Positions 31,454 to 45,257 of a stretch of DNA of 64,000 nt are shown in pieces. Position 1 is the first letter of the stretch; each line of letters begins with the position of its first letter. Position numbers and translations under genes: made by a program. Below the pieces are notes generated by a model. The model had not been told where the DNA came from. It saw nothing but the letters and a program-made list of their open reading frames with translations, and made no database searches. This DNA is from Mesocentrotus franciscanus. Taxonomy: Eukaryota > Echinodermata > Echinoidea > Camarodonta > Strongylocentrotidae. The stretch lies in contig CP137672.1 of the NCBI GenBank assembly GCA_037976565.1, forward strand, positions 37,484,672 through 37,548,671, read 5' to 3'.

Positions 31454-31810
31454 AGGTATAGACCAGTTTTGGAAACGCCCCTCTCTCAAAAAATCAAATG
31501 GAAGCTCTTATTACCAATCATGTGAAATAATAAGTTTTTACTAATACAAATTTTGCCGGAAACTGCCTATTAATTGATATATTTGGTAAATTATCATATC
31601 TATCCAGACTGGATAGATATAGGGTAGTCCCATATACATCTTTCTGTGTACAGTGCTTGTAACTTTACCAAGACTGGGCCAAATTTCTTATCATTTTGAT
31701 GATTCCAGAACCTTGCAGTACACACCAATACTTATTGATTAACCTTTTCTGATCGATTCCACAACGTTTCTTTCACGATGCAATCGCATGACCAGAACTG
31801 GTCTATACCT
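31454..31810. mobile_element. TTAA-flanked MITE, family AGGTATAGACCAG, copy 2
   Basis: Flanked by TTAA (31450-31453 and 31811-31814), with ends AGGTATAGACCAG and CTGGTCTATACCT. The body is the inverse of 563-954. It is shorter than copy 1 and differs at many positions, so the two are old relative to each other. No ORF of interest. Confidence 0.9.
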
Positions 31811-31814
31811 TTAA

Positions 31815-34800
31815 GAATCAGCTCTCAGGCAATATTCGTAATTTCGTATAAATCTACCTCTGAGCATTTTATGATGTAGCATTTTATGATGTAGCAATCA
31901 GTTTACCTCTACATGTATTATAAGCTTTATAGATGCCTGGATATATCATCCTATCTGTGAGTGTGAGTTTAGGCTTACCATGAGATTCATAAAAGGAATG
32001 TAATAGCAACCCATTTGGCTTTCAGGCCACCCAATGAAAACTCTTCTTCTGTGAAACGTGGCTATCTATCTTTGATTGTTTAGAATGCAAGCAGCCAGGT
32101 GTTATTGGCTATTCATTATTCAATGATTGCGAGTGTCCGCTGGCCTGGGAGAAAAGAGAAAACTGCTTTCTGACAACGGCTAAAATTTAAGGATTTCAAT
32201 CATGATGCCTGTGTAAAACTGTAAATATACTTAGAGGCAGTAGCCTCAGTAGCCTTTTTAAAAGATATTTTATTTCATATTCTTGGAAAATGCAAATATC
32301 ATTAAAAAAAAATTAATTGCAAAGTACAGAATCACAGAAGAAGTAAAACAAGTTCATGCATTATTAAGCATATCATTTTGGTGACAAGAGCCGGATGCAG
32401 GACGAAAGTATTCATGTACACGTTCACAGTTCATACGGTTGTGTGTAGAAACATGTTGAGTGGAGAAAGTCAAGTGTTGGTGTATTGTACCATGGACATA
32501 CTACCTGTAGGAATGGTCAGTAAGAGTGACCTATGGTCAATCTCAAGTTCCACCATCAGGCATCTGGGATTCTTCTAGGGGTCTTTTTTTTCATGTCGGG
32601 TTTTCATCATGAAAATCTTCCCAGCAGGGAGTGTCTGTTAAATTACACAATCTTCACAGGAGGGAGGAATTATATTTCATAACCCGCCAATCCAATTTCA
32701 TCCATATAAAATATATGTATTCCCTTTCTGCGGAGAGGCCGCCCAATTTTGTTTCTGTGCTATACGTGTATTCTCATCCGTTTCGTAACCATAATCTATA
32801 TAAAGCACAGCCTTGACCTGGCGCTTATATTGCTGCACAGTAACCGAGAGTGAACTTGCCAGGCACTGCTTGTTTGTGAAGCTGCAGATTTGTAGTGGAC
32901 AAAGCCAGACTGACCAGCACTGACCAGTAGAGAGAGAGAGAGAGAGAGAGCTTGGAAGGGGGAGCAGAATACTATATTCAAGATGCCTCAAGGGGTAGAA
33001 AGATCTAGTTCAAATGCAACATGGTCCTCAGTTTGGGGGTCACCACTTGGGCCACCACTTGGGCCAGTATATGTCGTCCCCAAAATTCCCCTACACATGC
33101 CTTTTTTGACATAAATGTAATGAAGTAAGACTGTACTATGATGTAATAAGAGGTGATCATTGAATATGAACAGAGTTTATTATTATGTAATATTAGTTAA
33201 TCATGCAGCATAATTTTGCCTTTGGCTAGCTATACTCTGGCCCACACTCGTACATGTACATGTAGTAGGTCAATTAGGGTTTAATACAAGACCTAATAGT
33301 ACAAGTTTTAATATTGTCTTGCAGTGTTATTTCACTTTTACATCTGGGTTTTGTTTTGTTTTGTTTGTGTGTGTGTGTGTCTGCATGTGTGTATGTTTCG
33401 GGGGGGGGGGCATTTTGCTCTTCAACTTGTCTCTTTCTGTTATATATGCAAGTTAGTTATTCAAGAATGGGATATGTTAAATTGACTCAATTTTCCTACT
33501 TTCTCCTGCAGTAATGGATAAATAATTGCAAGTGGATGACTCATAGACAGATGTTTCTTTTATGTCCAGGCAAGGTTCCGATTCACCTCCTGTGAACCAT
33601 ATTTCTACCTCAAACCCTCACTCCAGGATAAAACCTGGTGATTAATTACCACATGTGTGCAAGGGATCATACTTTGTTCTAAAAGAAACTTGAAGATGCT
33701 TGTACAATTAGTACATCCATGGAAAATGAAGAAAATGTTGTATTACAGGTAAATGCATTCTATGCTGGTTGCAAGGTAGGTGTAAAGTAATAAACCAGAA
33801 ATTGACCAGAGAAATGACCCCACCTAATATGATCAAGAATGAAATCAACATATGGTTTGCCAGTTGCTATGAGTATCATGCAAGTAATTGACCAACAAGC
33901 ATGCCACACATGTCCCATCCCCTACTGTACACTGCCCATCTTTAGCCTTTGAGTATATTCATTTTTAACTCGTACATTGTCTGGTGGCCCTCATAACTGT
34001 AGGACAAAAAAAAAAAATCGCCTTGACCCGATGCATAATTTTCCTTTTTCCCTCTGCTGTGTTCCATCGCCATTCATTAGCGAGGGAAAGGTGGCATGGA
34101 CACTCATGAATATTCCAGTGGCCTGGCCTGGCCTGGCCTGGTAGATACTGGCCTGGATGAGAGATCAGGCCAGGGCATTAGTGATTAGATTCACTCACTC
34201 GCTATGCTAATAGTAATAGCTTTCAAAGGCCAGTGCGTCCATTTCCAAGGCATATACATATAGTGAGTGGATTGTAAAGGGAGGGGTTGAAGAATTTGGT
34301 ACACTCTGTAGTGAAAAACGAAAAACTAAAGCGAAATTGATCATTTGTTGGATTGAATACATTGAATTTTAAAGTAGTGATAATCTAGAATAATTACAGG
34401 TTTAAAAAAAGAATTAAAATTATCTACTTTTAGATTATAATGTAGGATTTTTCTCTCACAATTTTATGCCATGACAAGCTGTAGCCCGAGTTATATGACG
34501 TATACAAATATGGAGTATTAGATTCAGCAGAAAAGGTACACAGGAGCAGTGAGCGATTTAGCTCTGGAAAGCTCCCAAACAGCTGTTGTGAACTGAAGGA
34601 GAGCTCTAAAATATCAGTCACTGTGAGAAAAAAAAATTACACTTTTACTACACCAAATCCTAAAACAGCTCCCACGAACAGAAAAGTATTTTTTTTTTGT
34701 TGCACTGATTAGATTACAGCAGCATATCAAACAACAAATTTACATACTTAAGCTATTTGAAAACATTTTCTGCATGTATATCAGTATGATTATCAATTTT

Positions 34801-36406
34801 TCTCCAAAATTCTGAAGAATCAATCATATTTTATAAATTTTCTTACCCTTGGCCACACTTGATTATTCTAATGATAATAATAATGATAATATTGAAGATA
34901 ATGATGATGTTGATGATAATGATGATGAATTTTGATGATATTATTTAGGTGCACTAAAAACAAAAGTACCAGATTGTGAAGATTCTCTTTAAGTCCAACC
35001 AGTAATAAACAGTAAACGCTACTTATTAAGGTGTGTACGTACAATGGATAATGTAGGCCTACAATGCGCACGTTCTATGTGTAATCAATCCTTATTTTAA
35101 ACTTGTATAGAAGGAAATAAAGTATTTCTTTTCATAAGACCATATTGTCTCTACTTTCTCATTCCTCTCATTCCTTTACTATTAAACTAGAATATGTTAG
35201 TATTTCAGTATATAGTATTTAGATGTAATTGATATAAATCCATCAGAAAAAACCCAAACATAGCAGTAAATAAGATATTAAAGGTTGGTCTTAATGACAG
35301 AAATACAAAGCTGCCTTTTTGAAGGAATCGCAGGAGAAATTAGTTCCTTGAAAATGTATAAAGTTTCAGTAAACTTGCAAGCTGCTTTCCGGCATCCCTT
35401 ATTCAATGAAGGCTCATTCAGATGTGAAGCAGTACATTGCATTGAAATAATGTTACAGGAAGATAGAATGAGATAAGCTTGGTATGCTTCACGTTTCTGT
35501 ACCTTACAAGAAACAAATGGGGGAATATGAGTATAATTATGTAGAAGCAGTAGACCGGTTTACTAACATATTCAAATTTTATGAATACCGGTACTTAATA
35601 AATATAGGTTGTTCTTGACAACCTGAAGGCTTACACCGAGGCTTGCCGACATAGCAACAAATAATGTATGCAGACTGGATTCCAAGTATTGTAGTTCATT
35701 CATTGATAACAGGTTAATGGAATACCTCGTCACTAGGTCCCAAGGAAAGAAACATCCATAAATTAGAATAATATAGTAAACAGGTTTATTGGTGGACAGA
35801 GCTCTGTGTGTCCATTCATACTAGGCCTACATGCCAAACTCTGCAATAGCAGATTTTTTTTTTAAAAGGTGATCAGTCACATCTTGTGTGAACAGGACCT
35901 TGCGAGAGGAAACTGAATCCTACCCTTGGTGAAATGAGTGAGATCCGACAACCTCCATCCAATTATCAACCTGTACCACATTAGCTATGTCCACACGCTA
36001 CCATCATTATAGTTTTTAACTTTAAGTTTGCGAAACCTCGAAGTTATAAACAATGATCCACTAATAACGACAAGGGCTCACATGGGACCAAAACAATGAG
36101 TATTCAAAGTTAACCTCATGCCAGGGAAGCATTCATTTTAACTGCAAACTGGCGTAACCTCAAATATAATTACATCTGCATGGCATATTACTTTGAGTGA
36201 TATATACCCCCTCGCTGCTCGTATTTATTGCGCTAACCTTAAGATCTGTCGTCCCTTGTAAATTTGAGTTAAAAACTTAGGTTTTCAAAAGCACGAATTC
36301 ATCCCCATGGTCCCTAACTACAAGATAACTTCCAAGTTTAAAACCACAACCTAAAAAAGTTAACGGACGGACTGTCATGTGAACCTCACTATTTATCAGA
36401 TTATGA
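31815..36406. other. Gene-poor stretch with microsatellites
   Basis: No exon recognised. Contains (AG)n at 32928-32950, a G run at about 33399-33410 after (TG)n at 33365-33380, an A run near 34007-34017, a pentamer array GGCCT x4 at 34119-34141, and a GAT/AAT-rich tract at about 34870-34940. The segment around 33540-34260 is less AT-rich and complex; it could be regulatory, but nothing specific supports that. Confidence 0.4.
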
Positions 36407-36411
36407 CCTAG

Positions 36412-36695
36412 GGAGTGTTTCACAAAGACTAAGATCGACTTCAGTTGGACTTCAACTATGGTAGGCCGTTCATGCCACTAGTTCCTCTAACCATTCCTAG
36501 CATTGGTTTCTCAAGGGATGTACAAATCGTGGTCACAAATCTACAAAATTTACATTTTTTGATAGTTCATTATTGAAGGGAAAAATATCTAAAGATCATA
36601 ATTAAGAGACCAATGGTGAGAGCAACCAGTGGCATGAATGGCCTGCCATAGTTCAAGTCCAACTTGAGTCGATCTCAGTCTTTGTGAAACACTCC
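36412..36695. mobile_element. CCWGG-flanked foldback MITE, compact copy
   Basis: Ends GGAGTGTTTCACAAAGACTA and TAGTCTTTGTGAAACACTCC with C/T variation, flanked by CCTAG (36407-36411) and CCAGG (36696-36700). The arms include AGATCGACTTCAGTTGGACT and the inverse AAGTCCAACTTGAGTCGATC. It is the same family as 29066-29880 without that copy's internal extra DNA. Confidence 0.88.
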
Positions 36696-37049
36696 CCAGG
36701 GAAGTAAAATTCATCATTGTAATTCACTCCTTGATGGAATTTCCTACATATTTGTAGCATTAGAATAGCTGTAGTCACCACTGCTAGATTATCTTGTTAA
36801 GTGCTACTTGAGGTCATCTTCATTTAAACACTGCATGATCTTTTCAACCTTCATCATATCACATTATGTAGGTGTCTATGACATGTTCAGTTTGCTGAGG
36901 GAATTTCATTTTAAACTTTAAGAAGCAAAGATGTCTGGTCTTAACTTTAACTTAAAGGGACTTGGTTACATTGTTCGGATGAGAGAAAATGGTGATAAGG
37001 TAGTGACTTCAATGCTAGATGTACAATTAAAGATAATCTAAAAGTTTTA

Positions 37050-37595
37050 GGCGCTAGTGCAGTTTCGTATCCATTTTTTTAGCAGTTTCATATCCAATCT
37101 TATCAAAGGAATTTTAGGCCAATTTTTTACTAATTTTAATCATAATCATATATTGCATTTTCCACCTGGATTTGGATCACATCCGACATCGGAATCCTCC
37201 ATTTAGGGCTTCGATGTCGACGTCGTCGCTCAGTGCTCTGCACCTCAAACTGAAGCTATCAGTCAAAAATTATGCAAACTTCTCGTATGGTTTTATGCGC
37301 ATGGTATCGTGCAGCGCGTGCGCGTAATACCATAAACCATACGAGAAGTTTGCATAATTTTTGACTGATAGCTTCAGTTTGAGATGCAGAGCGAAAGCGT
37401 AGAGACGGTACTGAGTGACGACGTCGACATCGAAGCCCTAAACGGAGGATTCCCGATGTCGGATGTGATCCAAATCCAGATGGAAAATGCAATATATGAT
37501 TATGATTAAAATTAGTAAAAAATTGGCCTAAAATTCCTTTGATAAGATTGGATATGAAACTGCTAAAAAAATGGATACGAAACTGCACTAGCGCC
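37050..37595. mobile_element. Foldback DNA transposon with 8-bp TSD, copy 2
   Basis: Second copy of the 4312-4875 family. Ends GGCGCTAGTGCAG and CTGCACTAGCGCC are perfect inverse repeats. Flanks are identical AAGTTTTA (37042-37049 and 37596-37603). The centre is also palindromic here: AAATTATGCAAACTTCTCG pairs with CGAGAAGTTTGCATAATTT around a GC-rich loop with GTGCAGCGCGTGCGCG. No coding capacity. Confidence 0.95.
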
Positions 37596-37603
37596 AAGTT
37601 TTA

Positions 37604-40600
37604 GTGAAAACAGACCATTATTAATGATAAAAATTGGGAAAAACTGATCTGATCGATTCCTTAATCGTCCCAACTATATTATTATAATTTAATTACATTT
37701 TAGGTGAATGTAAATGGTCACAATGCAATGAATTGGCTATATATATATATATATATATACCATTCCAAACATTTAAGTGTTGAAAGATTTTTAAAAGCCT
37801 GTTTTATGTCTTATTTTCATGGAAAAAAGGTTGGGAAAATTCAAATGTTGTTTGAGAGAATTTAATGTAAGAGGGTGTCGCACTGTGACGCCTTCAAAGA
37901 AAACCATAAATATCTTTGTGGTTTGAGAATTTTTTCAGGAGTTTTTGCATGTTACTAGAGGGTTAGGACAGTAGGAAGGAGTATAATAGGTAACATCTAT
38001 ACAAAAATTACGCAGTTTTTCATCAACCTTCAACCATGTTACCGGTTCACTTTAATGTTTTATTATGGTGTACATCATCATTTTATGACAGTATCAGGAC
38101 ACATATAAATGTGATTGCTTAAATATATCAACATGTTACTTTTGGTCTATTGTTCTAACATAGACATAACCATGAAAAGCTAAATTGATATGTTCATCAA
38201 TTTTCTTTTTTTTCTTCTCCATTCTTCTCCATTCTAAACCAGCTTTGACCTTTGAGGCAGCTGCTTAATAATAATAATGATATAAGGGCTGCATTGTATT
38301 TATCAGTAGTAATTTAAACATTTTTAACATAAATATATTTGAAGAAAGGATAGAAATTTAACAGTGAAGAATTTTTTTAATGTGTCTAGACAAGACCAGT
38401 TTATACTCTTATCCAAACCACAAGAAATAAATTCCCTCTCATGTAGCAACAAGTTCAATCTAAAAGTACGCCACCCCGCCCATTAACATCGTACTGTTCA
38501 CTCTCTATGGGGGCTCTTCCCGTCCTCTTCATGTCCTCTCTGAATTTGTCAAACTGATAATGTTTATACCACAAAACCAGTGTCTGCACGATACTAAATT
38601 AAATGAGTGATATCCCATTGTCAGGCCGGTAGAGAGAAATACTTATCGTATCACCCGGGGTCAAAAGGTCGTGAGGCAATTTCGAAAGCGGCTTTCAATA
38701 TGTTTCATTTTAGAAAGGAAATGAATTCTGAAAGCGTAGAGAGGGCTAGGTTTAACCCCAGTGGCATGCCATGTACAAGTTGTTATTTCCACCTTTTTTT
38801 ATTTATTAAGAATGAGAGAGGGCTAGCTCAGGGGTACGGTTTCTGCTCGCCCACTGGTTCCGAGAAACGTAAAAGGGTAGATTCTGTGGAACGATCATGA
38901 GTCAACCGCTAGTGACGCAGTTCGAACGCTAACAGAAGCAAAGTGCGCAATGGGATTGGTTGTATGAATACAGGATCTGTGGTCGATCGGTCTTCTGTAT
39001 GCATGGTCCGTGTGCTCCCTCTCCAGCTCATAGATAACAGTCCAAGATGACCTTGAAGTGACCTCTGCATGATGACGGAGCGACGATGATGGAAGCCGGA
39101 TTGTTCGTGCACCTTCATTTCTTTTTCATTTGTGTGGATGATTTGTGGAGGATAATAGAAAGGGAACAAAGTTCACAGAGTGCATGGCACAAGTATTTTT
39201 TTGTCAACTTGCCCAAATTTTTATTGACATACAGGGTATTCAGTGAGTCAGAAGAAGAAGTAATTCCAACGTATTGCTTGTGTATCTCACCAGAGGGTCT
39301 TCGTGATGGCGCAGTTACTTGTCCACCTCAAATGCTGTTCTGTACATACTGTGCAAAATGTATGTGCCCAAATGAGATGGCTCTAACTTTGTGGCGACAA
39401 TTGCATGCAGTGTACATGTGCACTACACATACATGTACATTATCACATGGAAAGCTTGCAGGCTCCTATACACATACATTGCAGAAGAAGCAAGGAGCAG
39501 TTATGTTTGCTCTACGTATGCTACGATTCATTTTGAGGTATGTGTGGAATCCATTGATTATTTCATCATTGAATATTGTCAGCTCATTTGATTGATTTGT
39601 GATCCAAGTTTGATTGTATTTGTTCTGTTTTCGATCTTTGGTTTTCTGCATCTGTATCACATGAAAGGTGCAGGCAGCCAGGCAGGCAGGCCTTGCTTGT
39701 TGAAGCATCTCATTAACATTCTAGTCGAACAATATTGTATGGGAATATTCATGAGAAGCATGGAAGCTAGGTCGTGTTGGATGTCTATTTTAGTTCTTGA
39801 AGTAGAGAGTTTCTGTGACATATACAAAAAAAGCAGCTTTTGTTGAAAAAAAAGCTTTTTTACATTACGTCTTCCTAGAACCAGAAGATTATCCTGGTGT
39901 GTTAACCATTTCTATGTGCAATAAATACAGTCCTTATTTTCCACGTTTGGAGGCATGATGTACAAGTGCAGTATTGCTTCCGTCAACACTTCAGAATCCA
40001 TTTGCACTTTCTAAAATGACTTTCACATGTGTAAAAAAGGTCACGTTGAAAGGGAAGAGAGAGTGCATGGATCTAATGAATGATGTTTCATCAAGCATTT
40101 AGTACAGCCTGTGAAATAGGGAATAGGATAATTGAGAATGGTACATTATTATTAGGATAATCTCAAGAAACCCTTTTTTTCATGTCATTTTGATCAGGAC
40201 AAAAAAAAAATCATAATTATTTAGAGTAAGTTTTATTGTATTTTGTCATTTCAAAATCAGGATTTGATATTTACAACATGTTTTCTGGTTTTTAACAAAC
40301 CAATACTTATAAAATCTTTGTGTATCTGTAATTAGTTCAGAATTCAAGGGTATTATTCTGCATCACAACTGCCAGTATTCCATAACACCTTTTGTAACCC
40401 AGATTTAAGAATTATAATGACGATGAGGAAAAAGCAAAAGTTGTTACGAATCACATTTATTCAATTTTATGATATACATTTTAATACCCTCAAACCAAAG
40501 TTTCTTTTGAAGCATCACAGCTTGCATGAGGCTTGACATCAATAGCAAACATCCATGTATACATGTATGCAAGATGACCTCCATCCATAGATCAGTTATC

Positions 40601-41540
40601 CTTGTAAAGTTATGAATAATAAGTAGCGTATTTAGAGGAAAGAGCCAAAAATGCTGTCCCAGTGATATGAGTTGTACTGCTTCCATAGATAACTTTGACC
40701 CCCTTCTAGGATAAACATTTCAATCTTTTTCATCCATCTTATACGATCGTTGCCATGGCGATAGAGATAGAACTTATGCAAGTTCCTAAAAATGTTTTCT
40801 TGTTTTAACATACAAGTTGAGACTTCAATATGGCAGCGCTGATACTGTCATGTACAATTATCATTTTAATGAACCACCATTGCAGGGGCTGTGTGGCATA
40901 TGTCCATCATTAACATGAAAATGGAAAGTGATCCCTCGTGGGCGTAACATGTGTAAGATAACATATTTCAGAGCTCAACCGCCCCCTGGTGATTGCGATC
41001 TTGGCAATGAACAAAACAGAAATCTGAAATACCACCCAATATAAACATTGTTTTATTGTCATGCTGATTTGAGCACGCTGTGCACATGGCCTTGACATTA
41101 TGAACTGTTCTATGAAATGACTGCCACACTGTGCGTCTCTTCCTGATTAGCTTCAGATTAGATCGATAGCAGGGTTTGTACAATGGCAAAGTTTGAGGAA
41201 TTAAAGTTCAAGATAATATTGTTCCAGATAAGTCAGTTCTGAAAGAGGAATCACTTGGCAGTTGTAGTGCGATGCTTGCTGGTGGACATTTTAGCGCTAT
41301 GTTTATAATAGAAATGGGGCAATTGTCATTTATAGCAGCCGTCATGAATCGGGTCTGTTGTCTGTTAGCATGCATTGTACAACTTGAGGAATACTCTAAT
41401 ACTTTTTTGCCATTAATGAGGAAGATCGCATTTAGATAATGAACATCGATGAAATTGCATGTTGAGAAGGAATATATTCAGAAAAAAAGTTACCAGGCAA
41501 AAATTTACTTTGTCTTGAAATTTTTATTGAGACAGTTCTG
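37604..41540. other. Gene-poor stretch, no exon recognised
   Basis: Holds (TA)n at 37739-37758. At 38607-38900 and 39086-39595 there are ORFs of 97 and 169 aa. Neither shows a domain or a homologue I know, and the second runs through TACATGTA-rich non-coding-type sequence, so I do not call genes. The 38450-39100 interval is somewhat richer in CG and could be a promoter-like region (weak). Confidence 0.35.
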
Positions 41541-41544
41541 TTAA

Positions 41545-42072
41545 AGGTGCTATGTCCCATTTGCTGCCACCATCAAATTCTGTAGAACTTTGCAGAAATT
41601 ATGAATATGTCACATATGTCCTATCTGTGAATTTAAACGTTAGCAGTGTCCTAGTATTCAAATATTGCAAGGAAACCTGTTTACTTTCCAGATTTCACTA
41701 TTGAGTGACTGACCGACTTCTTTTTTTTTTCTTTGGTAATAACATACATAAAATGAGCTGTAAAGGGTACATGAGCATTTGTCTACATCAATAACCCACT
41801 TCTTGTAATGGCCAAAATTAAATGGATTGAATCTTTGCGCTGCACAAAACATACGACAAGGGTCCGAAAATTAGACAATTACTAAAAGGACTGCAATCTC
41901 TAGTCTAAAGTCGATTCGACAACTAACGGTCGTTATTTTCCCACTAAAAGACGTTTTCAAGCCCTTTTCGTTTTGAGGAAAGTTCTAAATTAGTGTTATC
42001 TTCCAAATGCCATTGGAATTCAACCTTTTCATTGTTGGGGCCTGCAAATGGGACATATACATGTAGTACCTT
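41545..42072. mobile_element. TTAA-flanked element, AGGTGCTATGTCCC family
   Basis: TTAA at 41541-41544 and 42073-42076. The left end is AGGTGCTATGTCCCATTTGC. The right end is GCAAATGGGACATA, an 8-bp interruption, then GTACCT plus T. The inside is not strongly palindromic and has no long ORF. By target site it belongs with the other TTAA elements; by sequence it is a distinct family. Confidence 0.75.
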
Positions 42073-42076
42073 TTAA

Positions 42077-44129
42077 TAACAGAGTATGTGATAACAGAAA
42101 ATTCTAAGTTCATGCTTTGCTATTTTTTTACCACTGTTAAGTTCTATTGTGGAGCTCTGTAGACTCCAAAATCAAAATCTGAGACAAAACCTGCTCAGTC
42201 ATGATGTTGTGGATGATTGAAAATGTCCAAAGGTAAGCTCGTTCAAAACAGTAATTAGATTTCTGTTAATTAAAATATCAGTGGATGGAATGGGTCACTT
42301 GAAATGAGAGAAAGGCAGAGAGAGGGCAAGGGAAAGAGAGAAAGAGAGACAGAGAGACAGAGACAGAGAGACAGACAGAGAGAGAGACAGATACAGACAA
42401 ACACATGAGAATGTTGTGCGCAGTGATTTAAACAGTTGAATATGTTTAGAAGTGATCAGGTATTCAATATTCACAGACAGGTTGAAGATGGGTAGGCATA
42501 AATTATACACCCCCACAATACATGGAGAATGTGAGGCCTGAATGTATAATGATTCCCTTCAGCCTACATGAATGTGTTACATATATGTGGGTCGAAGAAT
42601 GTTGACTTGTGAATGCTCTGTGCCATGCCACTTCACACAACCCCCATCAGCCCATTTCACACACCGGGTCTCTGTCCATTCAGTTGTATTACTCAGTTCA
42701 CAGTAGGTACTATCGCCCGCCTGTGCTCATCATTGAAACTGTGAGCCAGCACTAAAGCAGGTGTGAAGCATGGCTTTTAGAAGCCCCTGTCCAGCAAAGT
42801 TCATTAGCAGTTGTCTACAACTCGTCAGCTATTCTCTCCTCGATCAATATTGTAGAATGACAGAAGACATATTTAAAGAAAATTGAGTGAGCTTCATGTG
42901 CAGAGCTGCAATGTGATGTTTGCTTGAGGTAAGAAAGTTGCATGGCGAGTGTGGTGGAAAAAATGAAATGCTTGTAGGATGGGGAGGGTGGGGTGCTGTG
43001 TATTCTAATACTTGATCAATATGTTGCTGTTCCCTTTACAGTAAAAGATTATGGGAAATATGCATCAATTAGCACCAAGTACCGGTACCATAAATATTTG
43101 CTATTTAGATCGGTAGGTTAACATGGCTTTTTGAAAGATTCATGAGATTTTGCATACAAAATTTTTCAATTTACTGTTTAAATTTTCTTTCTGGATTGCC
43201 ATTCTGTCGGGCTTCACAACATAAGTGTTTACCATGACCATATTGGTTTCTATTTTAACCTCGTACATTGGATGAGTGCCTTTAAACAGTTCTTATACGT
43301 CAGTTCTATCTGCAGCAAGATGCCATCTTTCATGAATTTGAAAATCTTCATGTCTGTACTAGTTCTTTCTTCAAGGGCATCACTAGAATGTTTTGAATGA
43401 TGGGTGTTGGATTATTACACCTTGGGGCTTCGCTTCACTTCACGAAACCATCTTCACCGGCATCCGATTGAAACATGTGTTACATTCAATACACACATTT
43501 CAATGGGTTGTGGGCGTACTTGTACTTAAACGGTTTCATGAAACCCTGCCTAGGTTAACAGACAGAAAAGGCAAGATTTATTAGCAAAACTAAGGCTCTT
43601 CATAACTTCTAGACAGTTTATTTCACAAGGAAATTGAATGACCAATTCTACTCAACTGTATCTCTAAAGCCTTTATTAATTCCATCCAATCAAAGGAATA
43701 TTCAGGTATAATTTATGTAATGCAGGCTACAATATCTAACCAAGCTGTAGGCCTACTGTGAATTAGAAGTTAATGTCAGCCATGACAAAATTTCACAATG
43801 CAATTGCAATTCTGATGGCCAAAGTTGGAGCCATTCCAGATATGATATTCCATAAATCAGTTTCTCTCCAGGCCATCTATTAAATACTATATCCCATAGA
43901 TACATGTAGGATTCTTCCTGCTGTCATGCTATTCCATCATGATTCACCTGTCAATCATGTAAGCTCCATAGCTTGTAGGCCTCTAAATATGATATACTGT
44001 AGGCAGTAAAGGTAAAATAGTCTGTGGAGGGAACAATGTATATATATATTTTTTTATCCCACAGTTTTCACATAGTGATGTGCATCTGTTGAATGTTATT
44101 AAACCTATCTTTTATACCGGTACCTACAT
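42077..44129. other. Gene-poor stretch with GA-rich tract
   Basis: A purine tract of GAGA/GACA units covers 42304-42403. An imperfect small hairpin lies at about 43464-43504. The remainder, especially 42580-42880, is complex unique sequence without an ORF. No gene recognised. Confidence 0.4.
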
Positions 44130-44132
44130 TTA

Positions 44133-44542
44133 GGGTGCGTTCAATCGACACTTTTTCACCCTAGAATCACGGTTTTCAAAGACGTTTAGTTTAAAACACG
44201 GTTGCGTTCAAGCGATTTTTCGTTGGTCGTAAAAATAAACGTGTTTAAAAACACAAACATGCGTTTTGTATCATGATTCTGTAGAATCACGGTTGCTACA
44301 ATTCGCTTGAACGAACGGAGATCTCAATTATGATTCTATGACGTCATTATCTATTATATATATTATCGCTACCTATTTCTATTCTTCCTGGGTGGACTTG
44401 AAATGAGCGAGAATCAGCGTTGATGGAAAATCCGGGGAAAATCGCTTGAACGATCTCCCGCAGTAACCGTGTTTTGTATCGGCGTTTTGAATTGTGATTC
44501 ATGTTTGTGATTCTAGCTTCGAAAAATCGCTTGAACGCACCC
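44133..44542. mobile_element. PIF/Harbinger-like MITE with TTA target
   Basis: 410 bp, ends GGGTGCGTTCAATCGA and TCGCTTGAACGCACCC, flanked by TTA (44130-44132 and 44543-44545). The word CGCTTGAACG and its inverse recur internally. A 3-bp TWA-type duplication is the PIF/Harbinger habit, so I infer that superfamily. No transposase. Confidence 0.82.
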
Positions 44543-45257
44543 TTATACTTTGACAATGTATACTGTTATAATACTCCTGGGAATTAGCTTCAAACATGAA
44601 TCAAGAAGCTAAACCTAGTAATTTTAACAGTAAATTAGTCATCTAAATTTGTCCAATTTAATATTAGAGCTTTACTTTGATCGTGTTGGTGGAGGAACTC
44701 AAAACTGAATGGTGTGCTTCAAATTGAAAATGACTTTAGTTAGACTATATTTTTCTCCCAAAGGAGGTGGGCGTGGGGGTTATAATTCTACAGTGATCTA
44801 CTTTTCACTATATAGAGCAAATGCTAGCTTACGATAAGCCCCTTTCATACTGTAGTTTATATAGCAATATAGGCAAATTCTGCTTGTTGCCTCTATAATG
44901 TCACTATGTAAGCAGAAAATCTGCTGCTGCACATATTTTTCAACCTGTAATATACATGTAGGTCAACATTTTCAATATCTTTTAGCAATTTAGCAGTGAT
45001 AGAATTCTTTGCGAATTGATTATTGAAACAATTATTGCGAGGTCTGATGATAAAGACTATCAATGTCTGACCAGGCCAGTACTCCAGACACCTCAAGGCT
45101 GGCTGACCAGTTATCAACTGACCTCACCCAACCAGTGCCATACATACAGTGCTATCTGGTGGGGCTATGTAAAGGGAGAGAGAGAGATAATACTTAGGTC
45201 TGTTTCCATAGTCCCCTTCCACCTTCTCATCAGTGCCATACATGAAGTGTACTTTTT

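Noticed and set aside
39086..39595. 169-aa ORF, one of the longest in the window
   Set aside because: No recognisable domain, passes through TACATGTA-type non-coding sequence, and overlapping frames on both strands are equally open. Kept only as a remark.
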